From positions 1-22,482 of the forward strand of contig NAOQ01000017.1 in assembly GCA_002751075.1 (NCBI GenBank): 22,482 nucleotides of DNA. Direction: 5' to 3'. The first letter of the stretch is position 1. Each line of letters starts with the position of its first letter. The position numbers and the translations under genes were made by a program. The notes under the pieces are model-generated. The model was not told where the DNA came from and ran no database searches. It saw only the letters and a program-made list of their open reading frames with translations. Positions 9,775 through 22,000 of this stretch are shown here, one piece after another. The DNA comes from Ichthyophonus hoferi (Eukaryota > Opisthokonta > Ichthyosporea > Ichthyophonida > Ichthyophonidae).

Positions 9775-12700
9775 GTATGCCTTTTATTATCAGTACAATT
9801 ACATCTTTCTTTCTATATATATGTTTTAGTTTTAGTAATTGCTTTTGTACGTTTAGGCTCTCTAATCAGGATTATTTTTCCAATTATCTTGTCTTTTTTA
9901 TTTTATTTTATGCTTCCTTATCACAGATACAAGTAGAATGTATTTATCACCTGTTGCCAGTTTATAAACACTATTGGTAGTCTCTTATGAAAGTTTTGCT
10001 ACTAACAATAATACACAAACATGTATCAATCCTATTGACATAAGACTGACTTAAAGGGTCAATAGGTTATGTAGTTAAACAGAGTTATTTGTAAGTTTTA
10101 GCATAGTTGTTCAAACATCATATACTTGCGAATATGGTAACATATCAATTTCTTATCTACAATGATCAACACAGGGGTATATAACTTTGACGAGACTATA
10201 TTTAAAACATTTGCATGTGTAATGTGCACAAATATTAATGAATATATGCATATACACTATTACTTATTTGTGTACCTATGTATACCCGCTTACACCCTTT
10301 CTATTTAACTGATCTAATTTATTATCATTATACCTGATGACTTCTACATATTTTGTCCAAGTATTTTTAAATAAACAATAAGATGTGGTTGCTAATTTAT
10401 ACAGCATGGGTATATGGACTGGGAGCCTCCTGTAGGATTTGATTCTGAATGGAGACAGTTGTAAGTGGGTATTGCAGTTATGTTCTCTCATATATAGTGT
10501 AATGTGACATGATATGATATAGTATGAAGTAGTATGATATGGTATAATATAAGGTTGTGTGGCATGACAACGTATGTGGTAGTATAGTACGATATGATAT
10601 AATATGCGGTAATATGATATGATATAATGAGATAGTTTGATATATATTATTGGTTGTTATGTACTTGGTCGTATAGTCCTGAAGTGTAAATTACCGACAT
10701 ATCTTATAGTACTCTTATACAATCCAATGGTTACACACAATTATTTACCAAATTATTCATATATACATATATCTATATATATACACCTACAAACATGTTG
10801 AGCTCTTTATACTAAAAATGTGGTATTTTTAGACCTTTATATACATATATACATACTTGAAAACACATTCCCCAATCGAACATATATCTGTTTGATTGTG
10901 ACTAAATTTAAGTCGTCTTAATGCTGTTGTTTTCCTTTGTTTTTCTACTTTTTTAACTGAAAATATATACTGCTACTACTTTCAACAACTCCATATTGGA
11001 ACTAAAACCATAGTAATTGAAGTAATAAAATGGTTTGAAAAGGGGTTGATATAAAAATAATCACATGTGAAACTTGCCTAAAACCATAGGGCGAGGTCAA
11101 TTTTTACTTGTTAATTATATGTTCATACAAGCGTGTTGTGGTGGGTGTATATATATTTTGTATTATACCCTAATCATCTAATCATATACCTATAATAATT
11201 TCTATACGTGAGTGTATGTCAAGCGTGGCATTAGTATTAAAGTACATAAATAATAAATAATAAGTATGTGTTAGATATGTATACGGTTATACTTGACCAT
11301 ACTCATGCTCAGATTTTCTTGAGCAATGATTTATTCAGGTATAACTTTATAAAAATTAGGTCGCTATCATATATGGAAAAGGATTATAACTAAGTTTGAA
11401 TTGCATGTACCTTCGATAATCCAACAGTTACCGTTGAGATAAGATATTATTAGATTAAATGTTATTATGTAAGATATTATTATAAAAGATATTATTATAT
11501 AAGGTATGATTATGTAAGATATGATGTGAGATATGCATGTATCATGATGTCTTGGCGCCTCACCCCACACCGTCCTACACACCCCTATATATATGCCTTT
11601 ATCACTGCCATGATCCTTATCCAATCCTTTTCCACTTTACTAGTGGTACCTTCAGTGTGGTGGAGCATTATAATCACAAAGGCCGTCTATGTGCTGTCAA
11701 ACATATCAAGTTAAACAAGTGAGCCTTTATTATTTTATAGTTTGTCTACTTTCATTTTATCATCTGTCTCTGTCTCTTTTTTATATATATATTTACTTAA
11801 ATTGAACTTACTGGTATGCAGAACTATTCTTTTACATATACATGAATAGTACTATAGTATAGTAGTATAGTAGTACTGTAGTATAGCAACACTGTAGTCG
11901 AGTAGAATAGTACTATAGTAGTACTGTAGTATTATATTACTGTAGTATAGTAGTACTTTAGTATTGTAGTACTGTAGTATAGTAGTATCGTAGTATTGTA
12001 GTACTGTAGTATAGTAGTACTGTAGTATAGTAGTACTGTAGTATTGTAGTACTGTAGTATTGTAGTATAGTAGTACTGTAGTATTGTAGTACTGTAGTAT
12101 TGTAGTACTGTAGTATTGTAGTACTGTAGTATAGTAATTCTGTAGTATTGTAGTACTGTAGTATAGTAGTACTGTGATATAGTAGTACTGTAGTATTGTA
12201 GTACTGTAGTATTGTAGTACTGTAGTATAGTAGTACTGTAGTATAGTAGTACTGTAGTATAGTAGTACTGTAGTATAGTAGTACTGTAGTATAGTAGTAC
12301 TGTAGTAGTGTAGTACTGTAGTATAGTAGTACTGTAGTATAGTAGTACTGTAGTATAGTAGTACTGTAGTAGTGTAGTATTATAGTAGTGTAGTATTATA
12401 GTACTCTAGTATAGTAATATATTATTATAGTAGTACTGCCATGCATATCTATTTTAATATTTGGTCCTGGTGTGAGTCACAAGTATATATGTGCATATTC
12501 TCTCTCTTAAAATATGCCTATGCTATTACATATACCAATCAATGTTTTATTATTAGTTGTATGTATACCATGGAACATACAGTCTTTGCCTTAAACTTAA
12601 TCCTAATTCACTATATATTATAGATACTCTAAATGCTGCATACTTTATTATAATTCTCTCTGTACCATATCTACTCTATATACTGTATATACGTTCTAAT

Positions 12701-15700
12701 AAACTGTAGGATTATCTCTTGCGTGCAACCTTCTCTGCCACAACTTTACCAACCACCCAATTATCTTAGCTATATATCTCTTTCTTTTCATATACATGTA
12801 CACTCCACTGTTACTATATATAACTCTGTCAGCAATGTAAGTACCATAAGTATTGGTATACTATAAGTACTGTATTGTGTTTCTCACCTCGGATTCTCCT
12901 CTAGAATGGTACACAAGTCTCTTCAGAAAGAACTAAGCCGGGAGTCTCGACTACTACGTGAAAATAGACATGTATGCACATCTTGGTCCTATTATGATGT
13001 GGTGTAGTCTATAGCGTCTCAATATAGTTATGTTGTTTGTTACAATTATACGGGTGTGTTTTTTTTCTTTTCTTTTGTCTGTTTTATGATTTATGGAAAT
13101 GCTATCTATATTATCTATGTGTATGTATGTATGTATGTATATGATACGTAGCGTTATATAATACTATTTATTTACCTATTAGAATTATGTTTTGTATTGT
13201 AATATTATAGTATTTAAACTTTTTAGTTACATGGATTTATTGGGCATCATGAAAACAATAGGAGGGTATAGTCGAATATATTTCACACTGGATGGATGAC
13301 GACAGTATGAGACTCAATCTAGTGATGGCCTTAATGGAAGGTGATCTGCAAATGATGATTGAGTCACGATACGAAGAGGGCATCTTTTTTCTACCTGGTA
13401 TATGTTTGTTTGGTTGATGTAGAGATAGAGAGAGAAGAGAGAGATAATACTAATAGTGTTTAATTGTTACTATTACTATTTAGTTTTTACTAGTACTATC
13501 TCATTACTATTAGTATACTAGTACTCTTTACTTGTTTCTATTACCATTTATTAAATATTTTCCTTATTCCATTATTAATCTTTTTGCACACTCACTCACC
13601 AACTAACACCATATATAAGGACTTTGTTTCGCCCTATATCACTCTAATATCACATTCGCCATCATTGTGTATACAGAACCCTTTGTGAAGCATTTTGCAT
13701 GGCAAGTGCTGCAAACCCTAGAGTATTTACATCATCACCACATTTGTCATAGAGATATTAAGGTGAATAAAGGAGGAGAGAGAAGAAAGAGAGAGTTACT
13801 AACGGGGAAAGAAAGGGCTATTGTGGCTGAGTAAAGAGATATGAAATGGTGCATGTCAAATGAAGACTGTAATATACTATGTAGAAACATGAGGAGGATA
13901 GTAGTGTAATAGTATAAGAATATAGCACAGGATCATAGTAGTACAAGGGTTTAGTAGTATAATAGTATAGCCCTATAATAGTATAATAGTATAGCATTAT
14001 AGTAGTATAATAGTATAGTACTATAATAATATAATAGTATAGCACTATAGTAGTATAATAGTATAGCACTATAGTATAATAGTATAGCTTTATAGTAGTA
14101 TAATAGTATAGCATTATAGTAGTATAATAGTATAGCACTATAATAATATAATAGTATAGCACTATAGTAGTATAATAGTATAGCACTATAATAATATAAT
14201 AGTATAGCACTATAGTAGTATAATAGTATAGCACTATAATAATATAATAGTATAGCACTATAATAATATAATAGTATAGCACTATAGTAGTATAATAATA
14301 TAGCACTATAGTAGTATAATAGTATAGTACTATAGTAGTATAATAGTATAGCACTATAATAGTATAATAGTATAACACTATAGTAGTATAATAGTATAGC
14401 ACTATGGTAGTATAATAGTATAGCACTATAATAATATAATAGTATAGCACTATAGTAGTATAATAGTATAGCACTATAATAATATAATAGTTGAAGTAGT
14501 GGCTTGTGCGGAGATATATTTTAATTTATTAAATCACTAACATAACAGCCGGGAAACATATTGTATTGCTTCAAAGACGCTCCTACGGGGCTAGATGATT
14601 TAGAGAATAATGCTTTGAAAATTCGATGCAAATTGGGAGACTTTGGTTGGGGAAGGGTTAGTAACTCTCTCTATTTATGATTTACGGTTTCTTGTATCCT
14701 AACATCAATGTATGTTTTTGAATAACTTAGTATATGATTCTATCCTCTTCTCTATTTCTCTTAGTCTTTCTTCATATACGCTTCATTTTTCTTATTTTTT
14801 TTCTTCTAACTTGTTATCTTGGTGAAAAAAATTCTCGATGGTTTATATTTATGGGTTGAAAATAACTCCTATTACAGTGTTTTGCATCTTTTTTAAAATA
14901 AACAATTAAATATAGTGTTCGTAAGTTAAAAATATTATTTGCTCCAAGTATCTACTATAATTGCAGCCAGCAAATGATTTGCAATTTCTGATAGAAATTT
15001 AAAGAAAATTACCACAAGTTCATTTTATATTTTTGTTTTCTAAGCTATGCAAATTAACAACTAAAAAATGAATAAATTACGTTATCATTTTTCGTTGTTC
15101 CATAAAGGTTTTTTATTTTTTCTCACTTGCACTCATTATAATGCATAATAATTCCCCATGAAGAAGAAGGAAAGATATATTTGTTGTATTCTTTGGCTAC
15201 AATATATACAGATTTTCGATCCAAATGATAAGTTTCACAATCAAAATTATATTTTTCTCAATCAAAAGGAGAGCAAATAAATTGAAATCTTTTGCGTCTT
15301 TTATTGTAGTAAAGAATTATTGGTTTTCTTCTCTTGTTATCTGTGATATATAATATATTTTTCAGGAGAATATAATTCCTAGAAAATGAAAAGAATAGCA
15401 CAAATAATAGTTATACACATACATATTTGTTATCCTTTTGATTGGGAAATCTTTATATAATTTTGATCGCGAAGCTTCTGATTTGGATTGAAAACCCCTA
15501 TAATAATTTTAAATATGCTTATATTGTCTGATCGTTGACTACACACTCACAGTATATCCTAATATATCACACTATATCATACTATATTTTTCTGTATCAC
15601 ACTATATCATACTCTATCACACTATATCATATTATATCACACTATATCATAGTAATGGGTGTCTGTTGCACAGGAAGTACAGAAAAATAAGGCTACAACC

Positions 15701-17907
15701 ATATGTGGTACTGCTTTGTTTATGGGTACGTACGGCCATGGCTTGTACTACTTGCTTATTACCTTATTATTATATGTAATCCTACCAATAGAAAAAAAAT
15801 AAGTTTTTTTGTTTGCGTGTTAGCAATGCTTTGTATTTAATACTATTGACTATACCCAACTATGCCTAACTATATCTGACATTACTTGTGCAATAAAACA
15901 TGGAGCATTCTACAATTCACCCAAATACGTATGTTATTTGAATCTCCTTTTCTTTTTTTGACACTAATGACATGTAGCACACACTAGAACAGAACACATA
16001 CATATTATTTATGAGATGCTCTAACGAGCTCATGAAAATGAAATGGTGTATAAAATGTGTAATATTATATGGTAACATTAAGGATAGCCTAGGAGATTTA
16101 TTTTGGTATTCTGTTTGAAATTAACAAACACACCAATAAATCCTTCACATTAAAAATTAAAACAATGGTGCAACAGATAATATTTTTTTTTACTAGCGCA
16201 CTCATGTTTATGTATGCTAACATCAACTAAATCATATTGTCCCATGGTATTGATAGATATATAATTAAAATATTTTAATTGCGTAACTCGACCACTAATA
16301 TACGGGTATATTGTAGCGCCGGAGATGGAGACGGGAGACTACAATCCGTGTGGGGCTGATATGTGGTCCCTAGGCATATCTATAGCTATATTGTACGTTT
16401 ACCCACTTCATTATATGTTTTTATGTAGAGCTTAACTTTGCATTGTAGAGTATAGTATATAGTAGTTAGAGTAGTTATGCATACATATACTTTTATGTAC
16501 CTAAAAACCGAGGGATTGTATAATATATCACCTGTAGCATACATACGATCATACATACTATCATACTATCATATTAACTACCCAGCTGCATACCATATCT
16601 CATTGCGCTAGACCACCTTTCCACCATGCCTAATGTTGTAAGCTAGTAAACTATTGTACATGCTTTGGCCCTGCCTGTTCCTGCATCTCTTTCCCTTCTA
16701 TAGCCATATAACCCCGCCCTTAACGCCCTTGTCTTATCCCCTGTATACCTACAGACTGGGACTGGATGGGGAGATACTAGGAGAAAATCTTCGACAGAAA
16801 AACAAGGTTGGTGCCTGGACTAAAAAGGAAAATTATCCCCCACATGTAGATGAAGCAGGTAAACTGATTGGTGGCCATATATATATATAATATTGTTAGG
16901 TGATTGGATTGCATGGTTTATAGCTTGCTATTTTTTAGATTTTATCTTTCAATTTTTCTTGTATATATATATATCTCGCCATTTTTATTTCTATTTCCAT
17001 TTAGGTGTTTATTTGTTTAAATATATTGCTCTTTCTCTTTCGGTATGTATGTATGTACATTGTTGTTATAATTCTATGCACTGGTTTTGACTTTTCTTGT
17101 GTATACGTGTACCTGTTAAATTAACATATGACAATTACACTTCTGGATATAAGAAAGATGAAACCCTTCAATTAATTAGTTCATTAATTGGTAATTAATC
17201 ATTAATCAAATATATTGGTGCTTTTATTCAGCTCGTATTTACTAGTGCCATACATTGCAATTAGTCTCTTATATTTTAAATACAGGTGACAATTAATAAC
17301 ATTCATACTAACATGTATACATATATACATGCATACATGATGTATATCTACACACCTGCATATGCGTACTATTATGCTATCATACATACCTCTATATATA
17401 TCTTTAGCTATAGATTTTATTAGTCAAATATGCTGTCTGGATCCCAAGGAACGGTTAAGTGCAAAGCAAGCGTTATGGCATCGGTGGTTCCAGGTTGGTA
17501 TTATTGATATTGCTACTATTGTTATTTTTGATTATTTTCTATTTATTTTTTCTTCATATTTTTTTTTCCTATTTTTATTATCTCCCCTGTTTCATTTATT
17601 TACATATCCTACCTCACTCCCTCTCATTCACTTAATCTATTACTATAGCATATTATTTCATATTTTCATCCCCCGTTTATAGTTTTCTTTCCAACCTGGC
17701 ATGCCATTAATGGTTTCCTCGTCCTTTCGTGTTCTTTATTTACCTTATTTCCCAACTAATCACATTTTCCCTTTACAGAAAGATCCAATGAGACACCAAT
17801 GGTTTACTCCAGTGCTGATAAAGCGACCGCTTTCACTCAGTTCTTCACTGCCCCTACTTAGGCCTCCGCCCATTACCGATGAAAAACGTCAACATGATTT
17901 GATATAA
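9727..17907 (+). CDS. Ser/Thr protein kinase, 12 exons, family unassigned
   Basis: Exons: 9727-9774, 11313-11338, 11644-11718, 12905-12971, 13262-13397, 13677-13762, 14549-14656, 15674-15725, 16317-16392, 16755-16858, 17408-17493 and 17779-17907. They total 993 nt, 330 residues plus TAA, all GT-AG and in phase. The protein is almost only a kinase domain: glycine loop SGTFSVVEHY, ATP lysine in CAVKHIKL, helix-C glutamate in KELSRESRLL, catalytic loop HRDIKPGN, metal-binding DFG in LGDFGWGR, activation segment ATTICGTALFMAPEM, DMWSLGI, and LDPKERLSAKQAL near the end. All catalytic residues are present, so it should be active. DFGW and TTICGT recall Aurora kinases, but the rest does not, and I cannot assign a family. 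The first glycine of the loop appears to be Phe. The tail is about 40 residues, Ser/Pro-rich. Two introns hold long TAGTA-type arrays. Exons 3-12 are firm; exons 1-2 are inferred. Confidence 0.88.
9775..11312 (+). other. Kinase intron 1 (if exon 1 is right), 1,538 nt
   Basis: AT-rich sequence with the GATAT-type repeat at 10507-10645 and short TATACATA runs near 10760-10780 and 10840-10855. Short plus-strand open stretches just after 9775 are hydrophobic and read through the donor into the intron. No other feature is recognised. Confidence 0.5.
10507..10645. repeat. Degenerate (GATAT/AGTATGATAT) repeat
   Basis: Kinase intron 1 carries imprecise copies of ATGATAT, AGTATGATAT and GGTATAATAT. 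Units vary in length and no clean period is visible. It resembles a decayed version of the TAGTA-type arrays further downstream. Confidence 0.65.
11313..11338 (+). CDS. Inferred second coding exon of the kinase (26 nt)
   Basis: Between an AG acceptor and a GTATAA donor, 26 nt encode IFLSNDLF plus two bases (AG) that complete Ser with the T at 11644. The result, FLSNDLFSGTFSVVEHY, reads as a kinase N-lobe first strand and glycine loop. The phase-2 end required by the firm exon at 11644 is met exactly. Confidence 0.55.
11440..11530. repeat. TAAGATATTATTA-type tandem repeat
   Basis: Four imperfect copies of a unit beginning AAGATATTATTA or AAGATATGAT, spaced about 17 to 30 nt, in the intron before kinase exon 3. 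It causes an ISYIIISF-type antisense open stretch that is not a gene. Confidence 0.75.
11847..12438. repeat. 592-bp tandem array of a 16-nt (2 x 8) TAGTACTG/TAGTATAG unit
   Basis: Nearly the whole middle of the intron between kinase exons 3 and 4 is this array. The unit is two 8-nt words, TAGTACTG and TAGTATAG or TAGTATTG, in changing order. It is cleanest at 12185-12360 and degenerates at both ends. In the kinase pre-mRNA it would be rich in UAG. Confidence 0.93.
13899..14490. repeat. ~592-bp tandem array of a 24-nt (3 x 8) TAGTATAA/TAGTATAG/CACTATAG unit
   Basis: The array fills most of the intron between kinase exons 6 and 7. The unit is three 8-nt words; variants carry CACTATAATAA for CACTATAGTAG. 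The antisense strand is open for 218 codons as LYYYTTIV/LYYYIIIV repeats because the period is a multiple of three with no stop, which explains that frame without a gene. Confidence 0.93.
14657..15673 (+). repeat. Kinase intron with a TATATCACACTATATCATAC repeat at 15553-15652
   Basis: A 1,017-nt intron between the DFG exon and the activation-segment exon, T-rich in the sense strand. At 15553-15652 about five imperfect copies of a 20-nt unit alternate ATATCACACT and ATATCATACT, ending just before the acceptor at 15673. Confidence 0.8.
15726..16316 (+). other. Kinase intron, nothing notable
   Basis: AT-rich, 591 nt, between the activation-segment exon and the APE exon. A weak hairpin involves GATTTATT near 16096 and AATAAATC near 16136. 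No gene, RNA or repeat array is recognised. Confidence 0.65.
16859..17407 (+). other. Kinase intron, nothing notable
   Basis: T-rich 549-nt intron with two TGATTGG words (16865-16871, 16901-16907), a short GTATGTATGTA run and an AATTAATTAGTTCATTAATT block near 17170. The 362-nt intron at 16393-16754 is likewise empty. Confidence 0.65.
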
Positions 17908-19025
17908 TTTAGCATAATTATATGTAGAAATACAAAAAATATTAATTTTGCAACAACTTATTCCAATATAATATCAATCCGAGCCAATCCTAAAAACAAA
18001 AAGGTTTTTAGTGTTCTAATAATGAACTATACATGTATGTCTACACTCTTCTCTTTATCTTTACATCGTAGGGCGGAGGGCTAGAATGATTGTATGTACA
18101 TTGTAAACTTGATCATTGAAAGCACCAATGATATTTAACCACTAATTACCATAATTAGATAATTGGTTAGACTGCATGACTGATCTGAACTGTGTTCTAC
18201 CTCCATTTTTATTGTAGCTAAGAGCCCATCAGTGATCCAATAAAATGAAGTCGTCTACCAAATTACTAGAGCCAGACTTAGTATAATGAAAATGTCAAAT
18301 CCGATTGGGTGGTTGTTTTATATTAAAATTAAGTTGTTATATAATGTTTTTTCCAAAAGTATGATTCATCATTAATAGCGAAGTAATCTTAGATTCCACC
18401 AATCAAGTGCATTATATGCCAAGATTGGTTCGAATTACTTATCAATTACATATTTTGTTGTCCAATCACATACTGACATTTTTTTTAAAAGGGATATGAA
18501 CTCAATCAGAATATAATTGCGTTAACCTTCCAGTCCTATGCCAAGTAAAATGCAGATGAAAAGTGGTTAAGTTTATTGGTTGGTGTAAAGGTATCCAATC
18601 AGGGAAAAGGGGTAGTAACTGTAAAAGACAACAACCAGTAATGCATCTAATAACACTAACATTGCAATCAGGTTAGATTATGGAATTAGCTACCAGGGAA
18701 TGCGTCGCTTTTATTCATGATTGTAGATACGAAAAACATTTTCTACTTGATTTATTTGCTATAGATTGTCAGAGCCATAATGAAAAAATATATGTTTTCA
18801 TGATAAAAATCCACCTTTAATAGTATCAAAAAGCAACAATTTTAAGGTAGTAGTTTAAAGCCAAATGAACGAGGTTATTAAAAAACTAAATATCAATAAT
18901 GAATGGATTAAAATATATATATATATAATCGAGACAAGGCATTGGCAGATAATCAAGACCCTACTACTCTAATTGTAAGCAGATGTAATGAACATACACT
19001 ACAGGTCCAAAACCAATGTCTGGAT
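17908..19025. other. Gap between convergent kinase and BUD13 genes
   Basis: This holds both 3' UTRs. AATAAA at 18239-18244 on the plus strand could end the kinase transcript; minus-strand AATAAA at 18751-18756 could serve BUD13. Three CCAATCA words (18399, 18462, 18595) and several close variants cluster at 18300-18670. AACCACTAATTA near 18138 forms a small imperfect hairpin with TAATTAGATAATTGGTT. No further gene is seen. Confidence 0.55.
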
Positions 19026-22000
19026 CTACATATCTTCAGTACTCCACGCATAGGCTTCATTCTTCAACATATGCTTATCGGCTTGCTGTTGGAATAGTTT
19101 TTTCTCAAAACCATTGGACCGATCTGCGATCAATAAACGTGTCAAGATTGAGTGGCTTATCTTTTATATAAAAATATATTTACATACATGTACGTGGATG
19201 TACTCCCTTTTTTTCTCTTAATCTATTTTTTTCAACTTTCACTTTTTTATTACTTCTATTATTATATAGACCAGTCTATTATCCTATTCTAAATTCTCTT
19301 TCTCTCTACTTATATATCACTGATTTACATAAAAAATTCAAAGCCTGAAATTGAACAATCATTTAATATTCAGTCAACCTTATTTGAGATTACTATTGGC
19401 TTTGGTTTATCTTGGGATAAAAGATAATTGGTGTTGTAAAGATTGTGGGTGGGAAGGATCGAGTCGAATATGAAAGAGACCCTATGTATATTTGTATGTA
19501 GTGAGATAAGGTAGATGACGCAACACGTAATATATTTCTCCCATTATCATTGCCACAATTGACATCGTTGTCCTAATTGTTGTTATTATTATTACTATTA
19601 CTATTGTTATTATCATCATTATACACCCAAATCTAGGGAGAAATAAATTATATATGACGTCACACTTACCAACTCCATCCCAGCGGTAACCAGGTAGTAT
19701 ATTGAATCGATTGGGCAGGACCCTCCCCCGATAGACTGGCCTATTAGATTTGACCTTTTTCTTTACAAGATGTGCCATTGGATCCCCTGCCCTGTCTATA
19801 TTTCGCAGATATTGATCTAAATCGGCATCATCTCGGCCCCTGTGATACGTGCAATATCACACTCTGGTGAGCTTAATTGATTATATTACCGAGTGATCAA
19901 TAAAACACATAGAAAAGAGCTTTACAAGGTCGCACAATGAAAGCATGTATTTGTATAGACATTTATTCATAGAAATAATAAATGACTGGTGGGAAGTCAC
20001 GGAAAATAGAAATAATATATGTGTCTGTAGGTGTGTGTTTTCCGCATACATGGGTTCATGAATAAATTAACATAACGTCTACATACTATTAGAATGAAAA
20101 AAAAAAAAAGGGTATAATAATATATAGGGTGAGCATCACTCCAGTTATGAAACAATTTAAAGTCATTGGATAGTAATATTTTAAAAAGGTATAGCATAGC
20201 GAATAAAAGGGCCATATAAGGTGTATATGCCATTAGAGGGCCACTAAGGAGAAGGTATACCTTGCAAAGGGTTTGCTCATTTCCAAGATATCTTCTTCCA
20301 TTTTAGTCTGTTTAGCCTGTTCCTGAACGGCCCCCTATATTATATGGGCAATGATGATAGGTTAGCCACGGCTTAGAATATACGGTTGGAGAACAAGATT
20401 ATTTATTTAGGGTATTTTCACTGTCACTTTGACTATTTGTAAGTAAATATATCAAGAACATTTTATATTTAACATTTTATGAGCTAAGCATTTGCGCAAA
20501 TATTTCGTTTTTAGATTTGTTAATGAGATTTATAACCTTTTACATAATTAACATGAATTAATTCAAAACTAACTTACTGTATGTAAATATAAGAACACAC
20601 TAGCAATCCTCATACATCTCTACAAACGTACAATTTCTACCCTGTGATAGACCTTCCACGCATCACATTGATATATTTACTTACAAATAGCTAAACTGAC
20701 AGTAAAAACACCCAATATAAATGATTTTGTTCTCCAACTATAGGTATACGGTACCAGATATGATAGGTAAGTAATGGATTGAAAAACATAGAAATATAGT
20801 AGATATATTAGATATAGTAGGCATAGTGGTTACCATACCTTGCCCCATCTCAACCGATGTTCCTCCTCTTCCATCATCTTGGCCTCCTCTTCCTTTTTCT
20901 TTAATCGCTCTAACTTCATATCAACTCGTTTCCCTACATTCCACCCATAACATTAGTGTATTATTATATCTAATTACAATAGTGAAAAAATAGAGTCATT
21001 GGTGTCATTAGGAGTTTGCGAATGAAAAGCAGTTAATGACTAGACCATCATAAAGAGTTCTCCATTCTCTTAAGTTATTATATAATTTTAATTTTGGTTT
21101 TAATTTTAATTTTATGCCTATGCTGTTTTCAGTTAGGTAGGGGACTGACCGTAAAGATTCTTGTTGGCTAATACACACAATAAGTCACAGAAACCCACTA
21201 GAATTGTCTAACTAATTATTAATTTTTATGGTGTGAAAAGTACATAATGATCGTATAAAGGCGGCTACAGCAGTGCAAGATGTATATGTATATGGACAGC
21301 AAGGCATTGTAATAGGTTGACTGGAATATAGGGTGCATATAATATAATATAATATAATAATAATATAATACAACATAACATAACATAACACAGTATAGCA
21401 TAATATATATAGTATTAGTCAATCTATAGAGGGATTGCAAGCCGGATCCATAAAGTGTGTAATACAATAATTAAATAATGACCAATTAGCCAAGACATCA
21501 ATTCACCAAATAAGGGCTAATTCATCTCTAAATTGATACACAACATTGACTGTGATCATATCTTAAATACTATTATATCATATTCATGTTGTATATAGTC
21601 ACAGTTTATTTGTAATCTACTCGCATTGCTTGTACTTAGCTACTCCTAACTAGATTAAAAGAGTCGTATACAATATAAAGATTACGACTGGCTTCTATTT
21701 ATATAAAGCGATCGCTAGAAATGTACTATAATTGGATTGGCTCAAATGAAATCAATAAATAACTTAAATCCAATCAGGTTGGCGTACTTTCTTTTATCAT
21801 AATTAGATGAGTAAATATAGATCCAATGAATATCCAAAAACAACTAGAAAAAACATTTTCGAGAAACATCCTGCCATGCTTAACTCTCTATTACCAAAGT
21901 ACGTCAAAGGAGATAATAAGAAACATTTAAAAATGAATATAAAAGTAGAAATTATATATACGTGTATATGTGTGTAAGCATCATATGACATAACAGACAA

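Noticed and set aside
11367-11624. 85-codon minus-strand open frame rich in Ile/Ser/Tyr
   Set aside because: It covers the AAGATATTATTA repeat and reads antisense into the intron before kinase exon 3.
13227-13261. An alternative upstream acceptor for kinase exon 5 after TTTTTTAG at 13226
   Set aside because: The frame needed from exon 4 meets a stop before the conserved segment, whereas the acceptor at 13261 gives RHEGIVEYISHW in frame.
13818-14474. A 218-codon antisense open frame of LYYYTTIV/LYYYIIIV repeats, the longest open frame in the window
   Set aside because: It is made by a 24-nt satellite whose period is a multiple of three and lacks a stop in one frame. It is an artefact of the intronic array, antisense to a well-supported kinase gene.
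18424-18440. Possible tRNA B box (GGTTCGAAT)
   Set aside because: No A box, acceptor stem or cloverleaf could be formed around it.
19482-19669. Continuation of the BUD13 frame past 19670 as a longer exon
   Set aside because: A GTAAGTG donor ends the exon exactly where similarity stops, and the exon at 19026-19123 supplies the expected DRSNGFE continuation in phase.
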